64,000 nucleotides of DNA. It comes from Przewalskia tangutica (Eukaryota; Streptophyta; Magnoliopsida; Solanales; Solanaceae). A model generated the notes under the pieces. It made no database searches. It had not been told where the DNA came from and saw only the letters and a list, made by a program, of their open reading frames with translations. How positions within the stretch are numbered: the first letter of the stretch is position 1; every line of letters begins with the position of its first letter. A program made the position numbers and the translations under genes. This document shows, piece after piece, positions 34,252 to 46,569 of this stretch. The stretch covers positions 30,162,485 through 30,226,484 of the forward strand of contig CM056725.1 in the NCBI GenBank assembly GCA_029844215.1, given 5' to 3'.

Positions 34252-34380
34252 GATAAGAGACTTGATTATTTTTGAAAGTTAAGAGACTTGATTTTGAAAG
34301 TTAAGAGACTTGATTTTGAAAGCTAAGAGACTTGATTTTGAAAGTTAAGAGACTTGATCTTGAAAGATACGAGACTTGAC
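34252..34380 (+). repeat. 22-bp tandem repeat in K
   Basis: TAAGAGACTTGATTTTGAAAG-like units, about five copies, followed by decayed GTAACTTG(A/T)TTT units. Related two-unit versions occur in H near 27560 and in reverse in L and C. Confidence 0.8.
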
Positions 34381-35052
34381 TTATAAACGACTTAATTTTT
34401 GGAAAGGAGAAGTAACTTTATTTAAAAGTATAGGTTACTTGTTTTGGAAAGAGTAAGTTACTTGAGTTTAAAAGTGTAAGTAACTTGTTTTTAAATATTG
34501 AACTTGTCTTGATTGGAAAAGTATAAGTGGCTTGATTTTAAAAGGTGTGAGTGTCTTGATCTTAAAAGAGTGAGTTACTTGGGTTTTAGAAGTATACTTG
34601 ACGTTGTTTTAAAAGTGTAAGCCACTTGATTTAAAAAGTATAAAGTACTTGATTTAAACATGAATGTGTCTTGATACTACGGGTATTAGTATCGTGTGGT
34701 TTTTACGTAAAAGGGGATCTTTTAAGGGAATTGAAGTATGTAGTACTTTGGGGTTAAAACCCGGATTTGTTGTCATAAAATGAAAGTCTAAGAGTATGTT
34801 AAACTTGCCTATGCTAGTTGTGATAGCCTTTGTTGTTCAAGTGTTGTATTTCTATACTACCGCGTCTCTCGATGGAGGGTCGGTTATCTTGTTGTTTCCT
34901 TGGACATACTGACACGTTGGGTGGCCCACGGGTATGCTTCCATTAGCATTGTTATTACATGGACTAGCTCTCCATGAGGTTTAGTGACGCAGGCGGTATC
35001 TGGTAGTTGGCTTTCGTACTTGCCCCGGTCATTGGCGTGATGCAGGAGGTAA

Positions 35053-35057
35053 CTGGT
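35053..35057. other. Candidate target-site duplication of L (CTGGT)
   Basis: Five bases before the L LTR start TGTCACGACC. The partner lies outside the window. Confidence 0.45.
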
Positions 35058-35970
35058 TGTCACGACCCGACCGGGCGGCGATAGTGCCCTACGGGCACCC
35101 GTTCGTATACATCGAGAATAGCGGCGGAACATACACAACATAAACACGTGTGTAAATAAAAGCGTCCGCAGCTGGCCGTCGGGCGCTTCCATAATATAAA
35201 CATAATCAAGAGTACAACTCAGTTCTTACAGCCCAACCACATATGTGAATACAGACCTCTAGGAATAACAACTGAACAACTGTGGCGGGACAGGGCCCCG
35301 CCATACCCCTGAATATACATGAATGTACTACCTCAGGGAAGCGTACGAAGATAAGCCTCGGAGCAAATGGAGCTTTTCTCTAAAGCGAACCGAGATCACA
35401 TGAGCAGGATCACCAACACAGGTACCTAAAACCTGCGGGCATGAGCGGCCCCGAAGAAGTCGATCTAACAGTACGAATATGGAGCAGAAATAACGTCTGA
35501 AATGTGACCATAGCGTACAAAAGAATGGCAGGACAAGTATAAAAATACATACGGATCCTCGTGTCATTACCACTTATGAACTTAATTTCACATCAATCCT
35601 TTTTCCCATTTTCAATAAAGGTTATAGTCACATTCTTACGCACATGATTAGTAAAAATCATTAAGTTCATTTCTATATAACTTACTTATCTTTCATAAGT
35701 ATAATTCGGCCCTTTAAGGAGGGAACATTTACTACACGGCCCAATCTGGGACGCGATCAAGTCACACAAATATCAAGCGTGTCCGTGGAATCCCTATCAC
35801 CGCCAAGCCTATAAGTGTAAAATATAATCATGTGATGCGCGTGGCATCCCACCTCACCGTCGGCGTACATACACAACACGTATATATATATCTCGCCCCG
35901 TGGAATCCCACATCACTGCCGATCCGGTATAATAATACACCAATAGGCATACATGAACACCAAGTCCCAC

Positions 35971-36250
35971 GGTGGTATAGCGTCTTGGGGTCTACCCTCA
36001 CTTATACTCTTACCACGGAAGGTGGTAAAGCGGGTGGTATAGCATCTTGGGGTCTACCTCACTTATACTCTTTCCTGGAGAAGGTGGTATAGCATCTTGG
36101 GGATTTACCTCACTTATACTCTTACCCTATCTCGTGACCATCAAACAAAACAAGCGGGGTATAATGTCTTGGAGGTTTACCTCACTTATACTCTTACCAC
36201 GGAAGGTGGTATAGCATCTTGGGGTTTACCCTCACTTATACTCTTACCCT
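35971..36250 (-). repeat. Minisatellite 1 in L LTR (5 units)
   Basis: GGTGGTATAGCATCTTGGGG then TTACCTCACTTATACTCTTA, in five units of about 50-70 bp, starts near 35971, 36034, 36083, 36156 and 36206; spacing varies because some units carry an extra CCTATCTCGT segment. Confidence 0.85.
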
Positions 36251-36473
36251 ATCTCGTAATCGGCGTCGAACAAGCGGAAGCACTACCGTATGTCTTCTAT
36301 AAAAATCCAGAATTTAACCCAAGTACTACTAATAACGAGCATACCGTGGAATCCCACATCAGCGTCGATGCGTCCAAGTACTTTACAACAAGGCAGTACC
36401 CTCAAACCGAGTCGCGACAGCGTAATAAAACATAATACTTGCACTCAAAGGCTATCACCAAAGACACGTAGGC

Positions 36474-36740
36474 TAATTCTCAACTAACAAGCCAAAGTAC
36501 TTATCAAGGCACACTTAGACTAATTCTCAATTAATCAAGCCAAAGTACTTATCAAGGCACAAATAGAACAATTCTCATTTAATCAAGCCAAAGTACTTAT
36601 CAAGGCACAAATAGAATAATTCTCATTTAACAAGCCAAAGTACTAATCAAGGCACACTTAGACAAATTCTCAATTTATCAAGCCAAAGTACTAATCAAGG
36701 CATCACATATAATTATTCTCAATTAAACAGGCCAAAGTAC
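36474..36740 (-). repeat. 48-bp minisatellite 2 in L LTR (6 units)
   Basis: CAAGCCAAAGTACTTATCAA followed by GGCAC and AATTCTCA: starts at 36488, 36536, 36584, 36631, 36679 and 36727, so the period is 47-48 bp. Confidence 0.9.
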
Positions 36741-37980
36741 TACGTACGTACATTCTTTTTAAGAGACTCCTTTTTGTGTAAAACCCCATGATACTAACAC
36801 CCGTAGTATCCAGGCTTGTGTACATTTCACATAAGTCACGATACTTTTAGAAATACATTTCTCGGCTTCTAAAATCAAGTGACCCTTACTTAAAAGCTTT
36901 AAGCAAGTGATACCTTTAAATCACATTGCCCTTCCTTAATACAAGTTAATTCTGTGATTACTTTATTAGAGAAAACCATTCTTTTAACTTTCCATAAAGC
37001 CGTTATAACCAACTTCCCATAAAGCCGTTATAACCCTTTATGGTTTTAGACAAAACTCTTTTCTTTTATAACCAAGAGACTTCTACTTTTAAAAACCAAG
37101 TATTGTATACTTTCAAATCAATTCTCTTAACTTTCAAAAAATACAATTAGTCTCTTAACCTTTAGAACTCAAGTGACTCCTTTTATTGTAAAACCTTAGA
37201 CAATTGATGCCTTAAAATCAAGTTGCCTTTTTACTAAAATCAAGTCATTTATCTTTCCATAAAGCAAATATAACCAACTCCCCATAAAGTCGTTACATTC
37301 ACTTTATGCCTTAGCCATAAATATAATTTCCTATCCAAGGGACTTATACGTTTAAAACGAAACAAGTATCACATACTTTAAAACTCTTCAAGTCCCTTAA
37401 CTTTAATAAAACTTAAGACATCCTTTATTCTTTCAAAGAAATGAGTTAATCTCCTAACTCACCTGACTTGGCTATTTATAAAACTAGTAAAGGATATCAA
37501 GGTGTTGTACGTCTACCGTACTACATACATGCAACTAGTCATGCTCAAAAGATAGGAAAAGTTCTACATAGAGCAAATCACACCACTACCTCTTAACTTC
37601 TAAGAGTAGAAGGAAACATGAAATGATACCACAGGTATATTCTATACATAGAATCATGCCAAAGGAAGGAAGAGGTTCACATACCTCGCGATGATTATCG
37701 ACAAGTAGCAAAATGCTCCAAAGTACTCCAACCTTGATAGCTATTCCACCCTCCAAGTAGGATACGCTAGACTTAGTACTTCAACCTAAAATGGTCACAA
37801 TATGTCCATTAACCTCTTACTTCAAACGTAGAATATTCTAAGTGCTTAGTCGCTAAATTCTACGGAAAATCGGACAGCACCTCCTTTGTTTCTACTCACT
37901 TTGCCACCTTTTTCAAGGCCGAATACAATAACCAAACACGCCACATTTAAGGCCCAATCAAAGTAATCAACAATAGGGGA

Positions 37981-38003
37981 TTACACGCCTACTAGACGTG
38001 TAA
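37981..38003 (-). other. LTR leader inverted repeat in L
   Basis: TTACACG and CGTGTAA arms with a 9-base loop; the same place in C reads TACACGCC/GGCGTGTA (42445-42467) and in K TTACACG/CGTGTAA (33793-33816). Confidence 0.6.
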
Positions 38004-39068
38004 AATTCCGCCCCACAAACGATATCAAATAAATACAACTTACTAGGCCAATTCGGCTAACTTGAAGTACTACAACATCAATTCTTATCCAATTTCCATT
38101 TCAATCCAAGTTATTAGCCTAACATGATATCAAGTCGCAAACGATTATAACTACTATAATCTCCAAGTAATTAACATGCGACGATTCTAATAACGACCAA
38201 ATTGTAATCCAACTAATCATGGATTACATTACATTCGTATTTTCAAGGCTACAATCATTCCATAATCCTTATAAACTTCAACACATATACTTCATGCTAG
38301 CAACAAGTAAAGCTAACAACAATATAAATAATCTTGTAACACTTTCAAAGAACAAGATTATACATCAACGAATCTCAATCCAACTTCAAATCCGAATTTG
38401 CTCCCTAGCAACTTAGAGACTCTTCAAGACACTTCAATCCGCTACTTGAGACCCTTAGAACCATACCAACAACTTTCCTTCAAACTTCCAATCCAAAACC
38501 TAGAAAGCAACTAGGTTTTCACTTTGCGACTAACCCGAAAACTATCTTTTTCCGAGATTTTCCTATTGAGATGTGCTTCTGATACACTCATGAACCTTGG
38601 TTTAAAGTGTGGAGCTCAATGATCAAGAAACAAATTTTTTTCTTCCTTGTTAAACCCAAACCCGAGAGCTTCAATAGTTGGTCTTCCAATTTTGTGAAAA
38701 TTTTCTAAGTGTTGGACAAAGTCTTGCTACTACTAGTATTATAAAGGGACATGGAGGGTCAAGATGCAAACAATTGGGGGTTTTGGATGATCTCTTAATA
38801 AATATCAAGACTTTGGACCCTTTGACTTAGTCAATATTGTCAAGCTCTCTATTAGCAAGACTTGTCTTCCTAACAAGGGTCAAATGACCCTTGTGCCCAT
38901 CTTACAATTCGTCGAAGGCACCATAAGGGGTGACACGTGTCGCCTCCCATTAAATCACAATATTACGTTTTCACAATTTGAGATTCGATAAATTCTTACA
39001 AGTCTCAAATCTTAACACTTGCGAGTTCTTACGCGTTCTTAAAGCGTATCTGTAAATACGGTGTAACA

Positions 39069-39102
39069 TTCTTCCCCTTAGAAACATTCGTCCCCGAATG
39101 TT
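39069..39102 (-). promoter_or_regulatory. Polypurine tract and hairpin of element L
   Basis: Minus-strand TAAGGGGAAGAA (39069-39080) against the LTR, with AACATTCG-TCCC-CGAATGTT (39083-39102) beside it. Confidence 0.78.
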
Positions 39103-39291
39103 CTTTCGGAGTCCAATCTAATTAAAGCGCGACATAGTCTCCTTATACTACACCCTTCTACGTATGCCACCCGGCCACATAACAATATTTATACTAAGAT
39201 GTCAACCTTGGAACTCACGAAGCCAACTAGCCCATACTTATAATGACCTAAAAGTCTGTCATAATCCTCTCTACTAGGTCTACTAGGGTCT
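39103..39291 (-). other. Interior 3' tail of element L
   Basis: Non-coding remnant between the hairpin and the D insertion; GGCCACATAAC resembles the shared 3' tail. Ends GGTCT (39287-39291), the candidate target copy for D. Confidence 0.55.
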
Positions 39292-40164
39292 TGTCACGAC
39301 CCGAACCCGGGCCCGTGACTGGTGCCTTACCCCGGGCACCCAAGTAGACATACATCAGAGTAATCAGCGGAACATAAAATAAGACATGATATAATATGAA
39401 ATGTGAAACAGTTATCTGAGAAAACTTGCCTTTCGGCATATATATATATATAAAAACTTAACTCTGAACAGTTACATCCCTTTTACAACTCTGCCCACAA
39501 CAGTACTACAGACCTCTAAGAATGATATGACAACAATGGCGGGACAGGGCCCCGCCATACCCCTGAATGTAAGCACTTACAACGACATGGGACTATATCA
39601 CTGATAAGCCTCCGGAGAAACGGAGCTTCCCAAACGCTGAACTGTGACCCTAAGAGCGAGGATCAACACTGGTGTACCTCTACCTGCGGCATGAACGCAG
39701 CCCCCCGAAAGAGGTCAGTACAACAGGTACCAAGTATGTGAAACTGAAAATACTGTAAATGAAATCATAGTAGTCTATATAAAGCAGGAGACATGTATGA
39801 TAACCAAACTACAGTTCACAATGAATAAGTAGTCATGTCAAGTCAGGGACTCACGCCCTCAAAGTCATCACTTAAATACAACTATGGGTCTCACGCCCAC
39901 AACATCAATCATGCCCGTGGAATACCTTTCTCACTGCCGGCAGTCTATGATATAAAAGCACCAAGGAACACACATGAACACGGGTCCCACGTGTCATAAT
40001 AAAACCGTCTGGGGTAAATGCGAAGGCATAGCCGACTACTAAAACCCACAGTACCAACGGGTCATAAAGCGTATCATGAGATCTATCTAGGCCGTCACAT
40101 GATCGGTAGCCACTCGCGATATCTAATGCGCGCGTCTAGTCTGAACTTCCGCGACTCGCATAGG
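39292..40164 (-). repeat. 3' LTR of element D, left part
   Basis: Starts TGTCACGACC at 39292, includes (TA)n at about 39438-39452 and GGCGGGACAGGGCCCCGCC, and stops at the C insertion. Continues at 49047. No gene. Confidence 0.87.
40160..40164. other. Target-site duplication of C, left copy (ATAGG)
   Basis: Perfect partner at 49042-49046; the uninterrupted homologue CTCGCGCATAGGCCAATC at 54761 shows the empty site. Confidence 0.95.
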
Positions 40165-41131
40165 TGTGACGCCCGTCGGGGCGTGCACGCTCTTACCGGG
40201 CACCCTAGTGATACAACATCGAGAAAACCAGTGAAATAAAACTTTACACATGAAATGAGAGATATAATAAATAAACAGGCCAACCAAAGCGATTGCCTTG
40301 GTATATACATAAAACACGAGCAGTTTAATCCTTTTACAACCCCGCACAACAAGTGTACTCTGAGACCTCTAAGATTTATACAACAACTATGACGGGACGG
40401 GGCCCGCCATACCCCGAACGCATAAGAACTTACAGACTCGTGGTAACATACCAAAGATAAGCCTCCGACGGAATGGAGCTCCCAAGCTGAAATGAGATCC
40501 TAGCGCGGGGATCGGCGACCGATGTACCTCTACTGCGGCGTGAGCGCACGAAGGAGTCGATGCAGTACCAAGTATGTGAAGCGTAAATCACGTAAATGAT
40601 ATCATAATAGTCTATATAAAGCAGGAGACATTTATGATGACCAACCTAGAGTATATAACATATAACCGATTCATCAGGCGGGGACTCACGCCTCCAAATT
40701 ATCACTCGTGCGTGGAATTTCTTCCTCAGCACGGCGGTTTATGATATAACAATACCAAGGATTATACATGAACACGAGTCCCACTGTGTTATAAAAACCG
40801 TCTGAGACAAGTATAACTACCAGATCCGACCGTACCAATAATACAATGCAACGAAAACCACGGCGTCACGGGGCAAGTGCGAGCCGACTCACAGGAGACC
40901 AAGGCGGCCACGAGTCGGCCGGGCAAGTCTGGTGACCACCGGGGACCAAGGCGTATCACGAGACCGTCACTATCTTCGAGCAGGGCAAGTCACGGTGACT
41001 ACGGTGCGAGGCGAATCATCCGTGAGGCAGACGGGGCAAATCGAGCCACCACCGGGGACCAAGGCGAGCGGTAGAAACCTCATGGAGAGCTAGTCCATAA
41101 ATAACAATTCTTGCACAACCAAGGCTATCAC

Positions 41132-41256
41132 CACAAGCATAAGCAAGTTACGCAACAACAAGCATAGGCAAGTTACACAACAACAAGCATAGGCAAGTTA
41201 CACAACAACAAGCATAGGCAAGTTACCTGACAACAAGCGCCGAGGCAAGTTACACA
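41132..41256 (-). repeat. 25-bp minisatellite in C 3' LTR (5 units)
   Basis: CAACAAGCATAGGCAAGTTA units; AGCAT at 41136, 41161, 41186, 41211 and AGCGC at 41236. The 5' LTR has six units. Confidence 0.92.
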
Positions 41257-43138
41257 ACTCAAGTTACTTTCATTTTATGCCAAAGTCGGGTTTTAACCTA
41301 AAGTACTACGTCGTTAAATCCCTTTTAAAGAGATCTATTACTTTTATCAAAGTCACCCGATACGTAGTATTAGAATGACCAACCCACATTCCTTTTCAAA
41401 ATCAAGTAACAACATTCTTTTCCTAAGTTCGGTTTGCCTAGTTTCAATAACTCAAGCTTCTCATTTTCAAATGGTTTCATAGTTCATAAACTTAATCACT
41501 TGATTCCTTTTTAGAACAATTGAGTAATATATGTCTTACGTGAGAGTAGGTTATTCTTGTTTACAACATTCTTATTACAGCAGCCATGATCTAGAAAATG
41601 TATATCATTTTGTCTCATCTTAGTTTCTATGCAGATGGAGGTTTCTCTTGGTTTTAATACAATTCATCATTATTTAATACATTTTCCTTTTATTAACGCT
41701 GCGTTAGTGCAGCGATACACATTACGATTTCGAAATCAAGAAACATTATCCCTTTAAATAAAACCAAGTACTCATTACTCACGAATGAGGTTTCACACAA
41801 ACATTCACATTAAAACAAATAAGTTAAGTCTCTTATCTTATAAGATCAAGTCTCTTAACTTCTAACATTAGTAAACCATTTTCTTTACCTCTCTTAAGAC
41901 ATTATACCTAACTCCCCATAAAGCTAGTATAACTCTTTTTAAAACCTTTAAAACCAAGTGTTACTCTTCCTTCAAAACGATTATAAATCTTTTGAAATAC
42001 ATCAAGTTCTTTATTATAACAAGCCAGTTATAATTCACATCAGTTACCTTTTAAAACCACAAAGTATTTTCTTACCTACATAAAGCCGTTATAACGACTT
42101 CCCATAAAGCGTTATAACACTTTATGTTTTAAGACAATCAAACCACGATTAACACGTATGCGTCTACCGTCTACATAGTTCACACATATCATGCTAGAAG
42201 AGATAGGAAGAGGTTCACATACCGCGACGAGTGCCGACTACTAGCAAAAGCGCTCCAAGTACTTCAAACCGTCGGCTACTCCTTAAGCCACGTAGATCGC
42301 GCCACACGTAGTACTTCAACCTATAAGGCCACGGCGCTTATTAACATCTAGATCTCATCGTTCCATATTCTACGAAAATTCGGCACCTCCCCCGCCATAG
42401 CGTAAATCTCCTTCATCGGCGGCTACGAAGCCAACCGGGGGTTTTACACGCCTAACCTGGGCGTGTACAATTCTACTACGATAATACTACACAAGTCTCT
42501 GTCTGAGTCCCATGTAATTACTGATTCGATTCTTAATTCTTCAGGCTTAAGTCAAAAGACATTGCCACAGTACTAAGTATAGTTCTATATATAGTATACT
42601 TCAACTATATATTCTTACAACATGTAATTTCCAATTACAATAGAAGAACAGTAGTGTTTACCTCGATAAGCCCAAAATTATCCGAGTATAATGTCGCGCT
42701 GAGCAAGGTTTAGCTCACCTCCGAGTGCTCCAATCCGCTCCAAACAACCCTTAGAAGTTCTAACCAACTTCTCCAAAACTTCAACCAACGGTGAAGGTTT
42801 CCTTAGGGTTTCGGTTTGAGACTAAAGGACAAAAGGTAGTATTTCCGGACTCTACGTATAGAGGTAACTTTGGAATACTACAAGGTATAAGGCTAAGGTA
42901 TTTTGGGCATTATAACAATACTTGGAGGAGTATTTCAATACCACAAAAGGGGGTACCACACGAGAACAACACTAAGGGAGGGGTGTTCTCGGCTTTAAAC
43001 TCATGAGGGAAGGTTTGGCCAAAAGGCCTTCACAAGGGGGAGAGGGGCTCTTGGACGAGAGTCAACAAGAGGGAGGGGAGGGGTTCTCAAGACTTAGGCA
43101 AGTGAAGAGTGGATGAAGAAGTCTTCAAAGAGAGGGGG

Positions 43139-43147
43139 TATTTATAG
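43139..43147 (-). promoter_or_regulatory. TATA box of C 3' LTR
   Basis: Minus-strand CTATAAATA, about 430 bp inside the LTR. Confidence 0.65.
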
Positions 43148-43568
43148 CAAAACCAAAGGCCAAGATCAAGCCATGTGCAAGGCAAGTGTAAGGCCTTGAT
43201 CAAGCCAAGTGCACCCTAACCCCTACTCCACAAAACATTGCACCAAACAAGCCACAAAACAAGGCACAAAGAGGAGCCAATCGGCGAGGCCAACGAGGCT
43301 CTCTTTGGGCCCAATCGTCCAACCTTCCCCACTTGCTTCCAATGTGAGGTGACACGTCACCCTCCGTTGGTCCAAAATGTTCGTCTCTCGGAAAAATCCA
43401 AAAATTTTAAATGACATAGCGGAATTTTCCCAACGTAAGCTGTGGAAACGTTTCGTCAGAAAACGACTCTAATCGGCACTTGTGCCCAAATTTCGAATCC
43501 AATGCCTAACTTAAGGCTCAAATTCGACGCACGCCCATACCGTGCATACTGCGGAAATAGGTATAACA

Positions 43569-43603
43569 TTCTTCCCCCCTTAGAAACATTCGTCCCGAAT
43601 GTT
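43569..43603 (-). promoter_or_regulatory. Polypurine tract and hairpin of element C
   Basis: Purine run TAAGGGGGGAAGAA on the minus strand (43569-43582) against the LTR, and AACATTCG-TCC-CGAATGTT (43585-43603). Confidence 0.85.
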
Positions 43604-44234
43604 CCTTCTAGGTCTCAAAACAAACAGGCGTCAGTATAGTCTTCACTGCTATACGTACGAAAATAATCATGCCACACCTGGCCACAAAAACACACGTTCA
43701 CTTCTCCCTTTCGTAGTACTCGTCACTAACACTCGAACTCGTTCTAGTATCCGTACCACACTTCTGTCAACGCTTCTGTTTCCAACCCTTGGAGTCACTA
43801 CCTCCAAACTTGGTCATCTCCCTAACCTCGATTTCCCCTAAGGCCATTCCCGGCCTTCACGAACTGATTCTGATCGAACGCATCCACGAACTCATACGAT
43901 AGTCATCTAAACTTGGGCCTAGCACCTCGTGACCTACCACTGGCGGGACCACCCAGACCGACCACCCCAAATCGGGTTCTGGGTTGACCGCAAATGGTCC
44001 TCAACCCGACCCCAACCGCGCTAACTCTTGTTCCCGATCCGGAACAATCTTACTATTTCACATCATGAAAGCTACCACTTCCATCTCACACTACCTGGGA
44101 CTTACCCTTTTCACTAACCAGTGTTCTAAATCACAATTTAGCACAAAGCTATCCAAACATAACATTAAACACATCAACAACATCAATACAAACAAAACTA
44201 TAGAGGATTAAGTATATACATGAAACTACGCGGT
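43604..44234 (-). other. Spacer and 3' tail of element C
   Basis: Non-coding; the same words as the I spacer on the other strand (GATCCGGAACAATCTTAC, GAACGCATCCACGAACTC, TGGTAGTCACGAGG-like). A GGGTTGACC core lies at 43980-43990 where D and E have a hairpin. No integrase remnant recognised. Confidence 0.68.
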
Positions 44235-45391
44235 TCAAGGACCGCTAAAACTGGGAACTCCCACCGCGACCTCTGGGCCTTCCGTGTACTAACATCTGCT
44301 GGCTATGGAAGGTGAAGAACCACGCTGCTCTAGTAGTCCATGCTATCTACGGTGCTACCACAGTGGACGATCCTTGCCAGATAGCCTGTTGGCGCAAAAA
44401 TAACAATCTCCGAGTTAGTACGACACTCTCCCATGAAGCTTTCCACAACGGCCACTGAGACAAGGGCAACCTCATCCGCGAGCACTCGCTCCCGAAAATC
44501 TGAAACACAGGAGCCCTGGCACGCTCCCGAATATCCCGAAGGTCGAAAGGTGTGGAGGACCACTCAGTCTTGTGAGGTACATAACTAGTCTGGCTTGGCG
44601 GTCCGCCTCGAAAGTCACCAAAGGACCTGCTCGGCCTCTTGCGACTTTGGTCATTCCGTCGATTTATCCGCTCCTCACATCCAAGTGTATACGCTGCGAC
44701 GCGCAATGTCCATGCCCGGCTGAAGAGCTACACCCGAACAACTCTCTGCAAGGCAATCATCGAGCCCTGTAACATATCGGTGCACTCGATCCTCCATACA
44801 AGCTACTAACGCGGGGACGTACCGGGCCAATGAGTCGAACTCCACATTGTACTCCCGAATGCGCGGTTCTGCGTAACACCAAAAATCGCCGGCCCGAGCC
44901 CTCGCAAATGCAGGAGGCAAGAAATGTCTGAAAGGCTTCTGAGAACTCGTTCCATACCGCTGGAAGTGCATGCTCTCCCCTGGACAGCTCCCAAGAATCA
45001 AACCAGTCGACTGCGGTATCACGCAGTTGATGTGAACCTAGGGCCACCGACTCGATCTCCGATGCCTTGATCACTCTCATGATCCGCTGTAACTGTCGGA
45101 TGAACTCCTGCGGATCATCCTCAGGCCTCGACCCATAAAACTCTGGCGGCCTACAACTCAGAAAATCCCGTAGCCTCGAACTATCTGATCTAGGGTGAAC
45201 CACTGGTGCTACTGGAACTGCTGCGTCGGCTATCTCAAGTTCGCCTGACCTCGGCCATTAATCGGGCCACTCTTGTAACTCATCTCTCTCGCTCCATCGC
45301 GGACTGGAGGCTCAGTCTTGTGGTCTCTGCTGCTCTACTCGCGACTCCTCTCGCTTTGCCTTGCCACGGGCGGGTTGCCTTACGGAGGCAT
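44235..45391 (-). pseudogene. gag: gag of element C, the most readable gag in the window
   Basis: Capsid-nucleocapsid gene on the minus strand, from ATG (45391-45389, ATGCCTCCG) to a TGA at 44237-44235. The frame 45203-44757 is open for 148 codons and reads PEFYGSRPEDDPQEFI, then LRDTAVDWFDSWELSRG, then AVWNEFSEAFQ: clear retrotransposon gag capsid motifs. RFLVLRR and a shift follow, then MEDRVHRYVTGLDD in another frame near 44770-44810. The zinc knuckle at 44364-44405 keeps the first two Cys and the GYLA context, but the His codon reads Tyr and the last Cys reads Arg. Gag ends without pol. Few lesions separate it from a full gag. Confidence 0.82.
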
Positions 45392-45579
45392 AGCGGTAAA
45401 AAGCGAAGTATGTCGGAGGGTCCAATCTTATCACACGCCTCTAAGGCACGATCTCGAATGAGAAGAATGGAAACCAATCCTAAATGTCCTATAGCCTCAC
45501 GATTATAGATGTGGTGCCTGACACATCGATAATCAAGACTCTACTAGACACGGTGCAGAGACACTTTCCGAGGATTAAT

Positions 45580-45591
45580 CGCTCGATACCA
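45580..45591 (-). promoter_or_regulatory. Primer-binding site of element C
   Basis: Minus-strand TGGTATCGAGCG, two bases from the LTR end at 45594. Confidence 0.85.
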
Positions 45592-46569
45592 CTTGTGGCG
45601 CCCAAAATCGGGCGTCACAGTGCCTACCCCGCACCCTAGTGATACAACATCGAGAGAAAACCGTGGAAATAAAAACTTTACACATGAAATGAGAGATATA
45701 ATAAATAAGCAAGCCAACAAAGCGGTTGCCTTGGTATATACATAAAACCAGAACAGTTTAAAACTTTTACAACCCTGCCCACAACAGTACTACAGACCTC
45801 AAAGATTTATACAACAACTATGGCGGGACGGGGCCCGCCATACTCAACGCATAAGAACTTATGGACTCGGGGTAACATACCAAAGATAAGCCTCCACGGA
45901 ATGGAGCTCCCAACGCTGAAATGAGATCCTAAACGCGGATCGGCGGCCGATGTGCCTCTACTGCGGCATGAACGGCCACAGAAGAGGTCAAGACAATGTA
46001 CCAAGTATGTGAAACTGTAAATACTGTAAATGAAATCATAATAGTCTATATAAAGCAGGAGACATGTATGATGACCAAACTACAGTATATAACATATAAC
46101 CAGTTACATCAAGACAGGGACTCACGCCCTCCAAATTATCACTCGTGCCCGTGGAATTTCTTCCTCATCACGGCAGCTTTATGATATAACAATACCAAGG
46201 ATTATACATGAACACGTGTCCCACTTGTGTTATAAAAACCAGACAGACAAGTATAACTACCAGATCCGACCGTACCAATAATACAATGCAAGCAAAACAC
46301 GAAGCCGTCACGGGGCAAGTCGCGAGCCGACTCATCGAGACCAAGGCGGTCACGTGGTGGCCGGGGCAAGTCTGGTCGACCACGGGGACCAAGGTCGTAT
46401 CACGAGACTTCGTCACTATCTTGACCGGGAGCAAGTCGGTGACTACCGGGTGCAGGCGAATCATCCATGAGGCAGAGCACGAGTCACCACCGGGGACCAA
46501 GGCGACAAGAAGAAACCTCATGGAGAGCTAGTCCATAAATAACAATTCTTGCACAACCAAGGCTATCAC

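Larger units (their letters stand above)
33477..35057 (+). repeat. LTR fragment K, the host of G and L
   Basis: Internal LTR sequence of the H/L subfamily (compare GCATGCTAACCATTAAAATGG with 18445-18460, and the TTACACG hairpin with L). Both edges are insertion junctions, so K is the oldest visible layer. Contains tandem arrays at 33693-33756 and 34252-34380 and looser repeats to about 34660. No gene. Confidence 0.75.
35058..39068 (-). repeat. 3' LTR of element L (4011 bp)
   Basis: Starts TGTCACGACC and ends GTGTAACA (plus-strand view). Contains two minisatellites (35971-36250, 36474-36740), leader hairpin TTACACG/CGTGTAA (37981-38003), and AT-rich decayed units. Related to H and K rather than to A. 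The frames at 35832-36435 follow the minisatellite. No gene. Confidence 0.82.
35058..39291 (-). mobile_element. Element L: 3' LTR and interior end of a minus-strand element
   Basis: LTR 35058-39068 followed by polypurine tract, hairpin and 0.2 kb of interior, then cut by element D. The rest of L would lie right of the window beyond D. It is the most divergent member of the family here, with a 4.0-kb LTR. Confidence 0.8.
40165..43568 (-). repeat. 3' LTR of element C (3404 bp)
   Basis: TGTGACGCCC to TATAACA (plus-strand view). Contains an imperfect GGGCAAGTC/GACCAAGGCG array (40865-41080), the 25-bp minisatellite (41132-41256), palindrome (42623-42639) and hairpin (42445-42467). No gene. Confidence 0.92.

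Noticed and set aside
34700..35057. Promoter or gene start in the less repetitive-looking end of K
   Set aside because: It aligns with LTR interior elsewhere (compare 30690-30830 and 21290-21430); no open frame or splice structure.
41132..41256. CRISPR-like array (also 36474-36740 and 46570-46720)
   Set aside because: Units are directly adjacent without unique spacers; they are minisatellites inside plant LTRs.
43599..44211. Short plus-strand frames in the C tail
   Set aside because: They are antisense to the shared 3' tail and spacer and not conserved in I.
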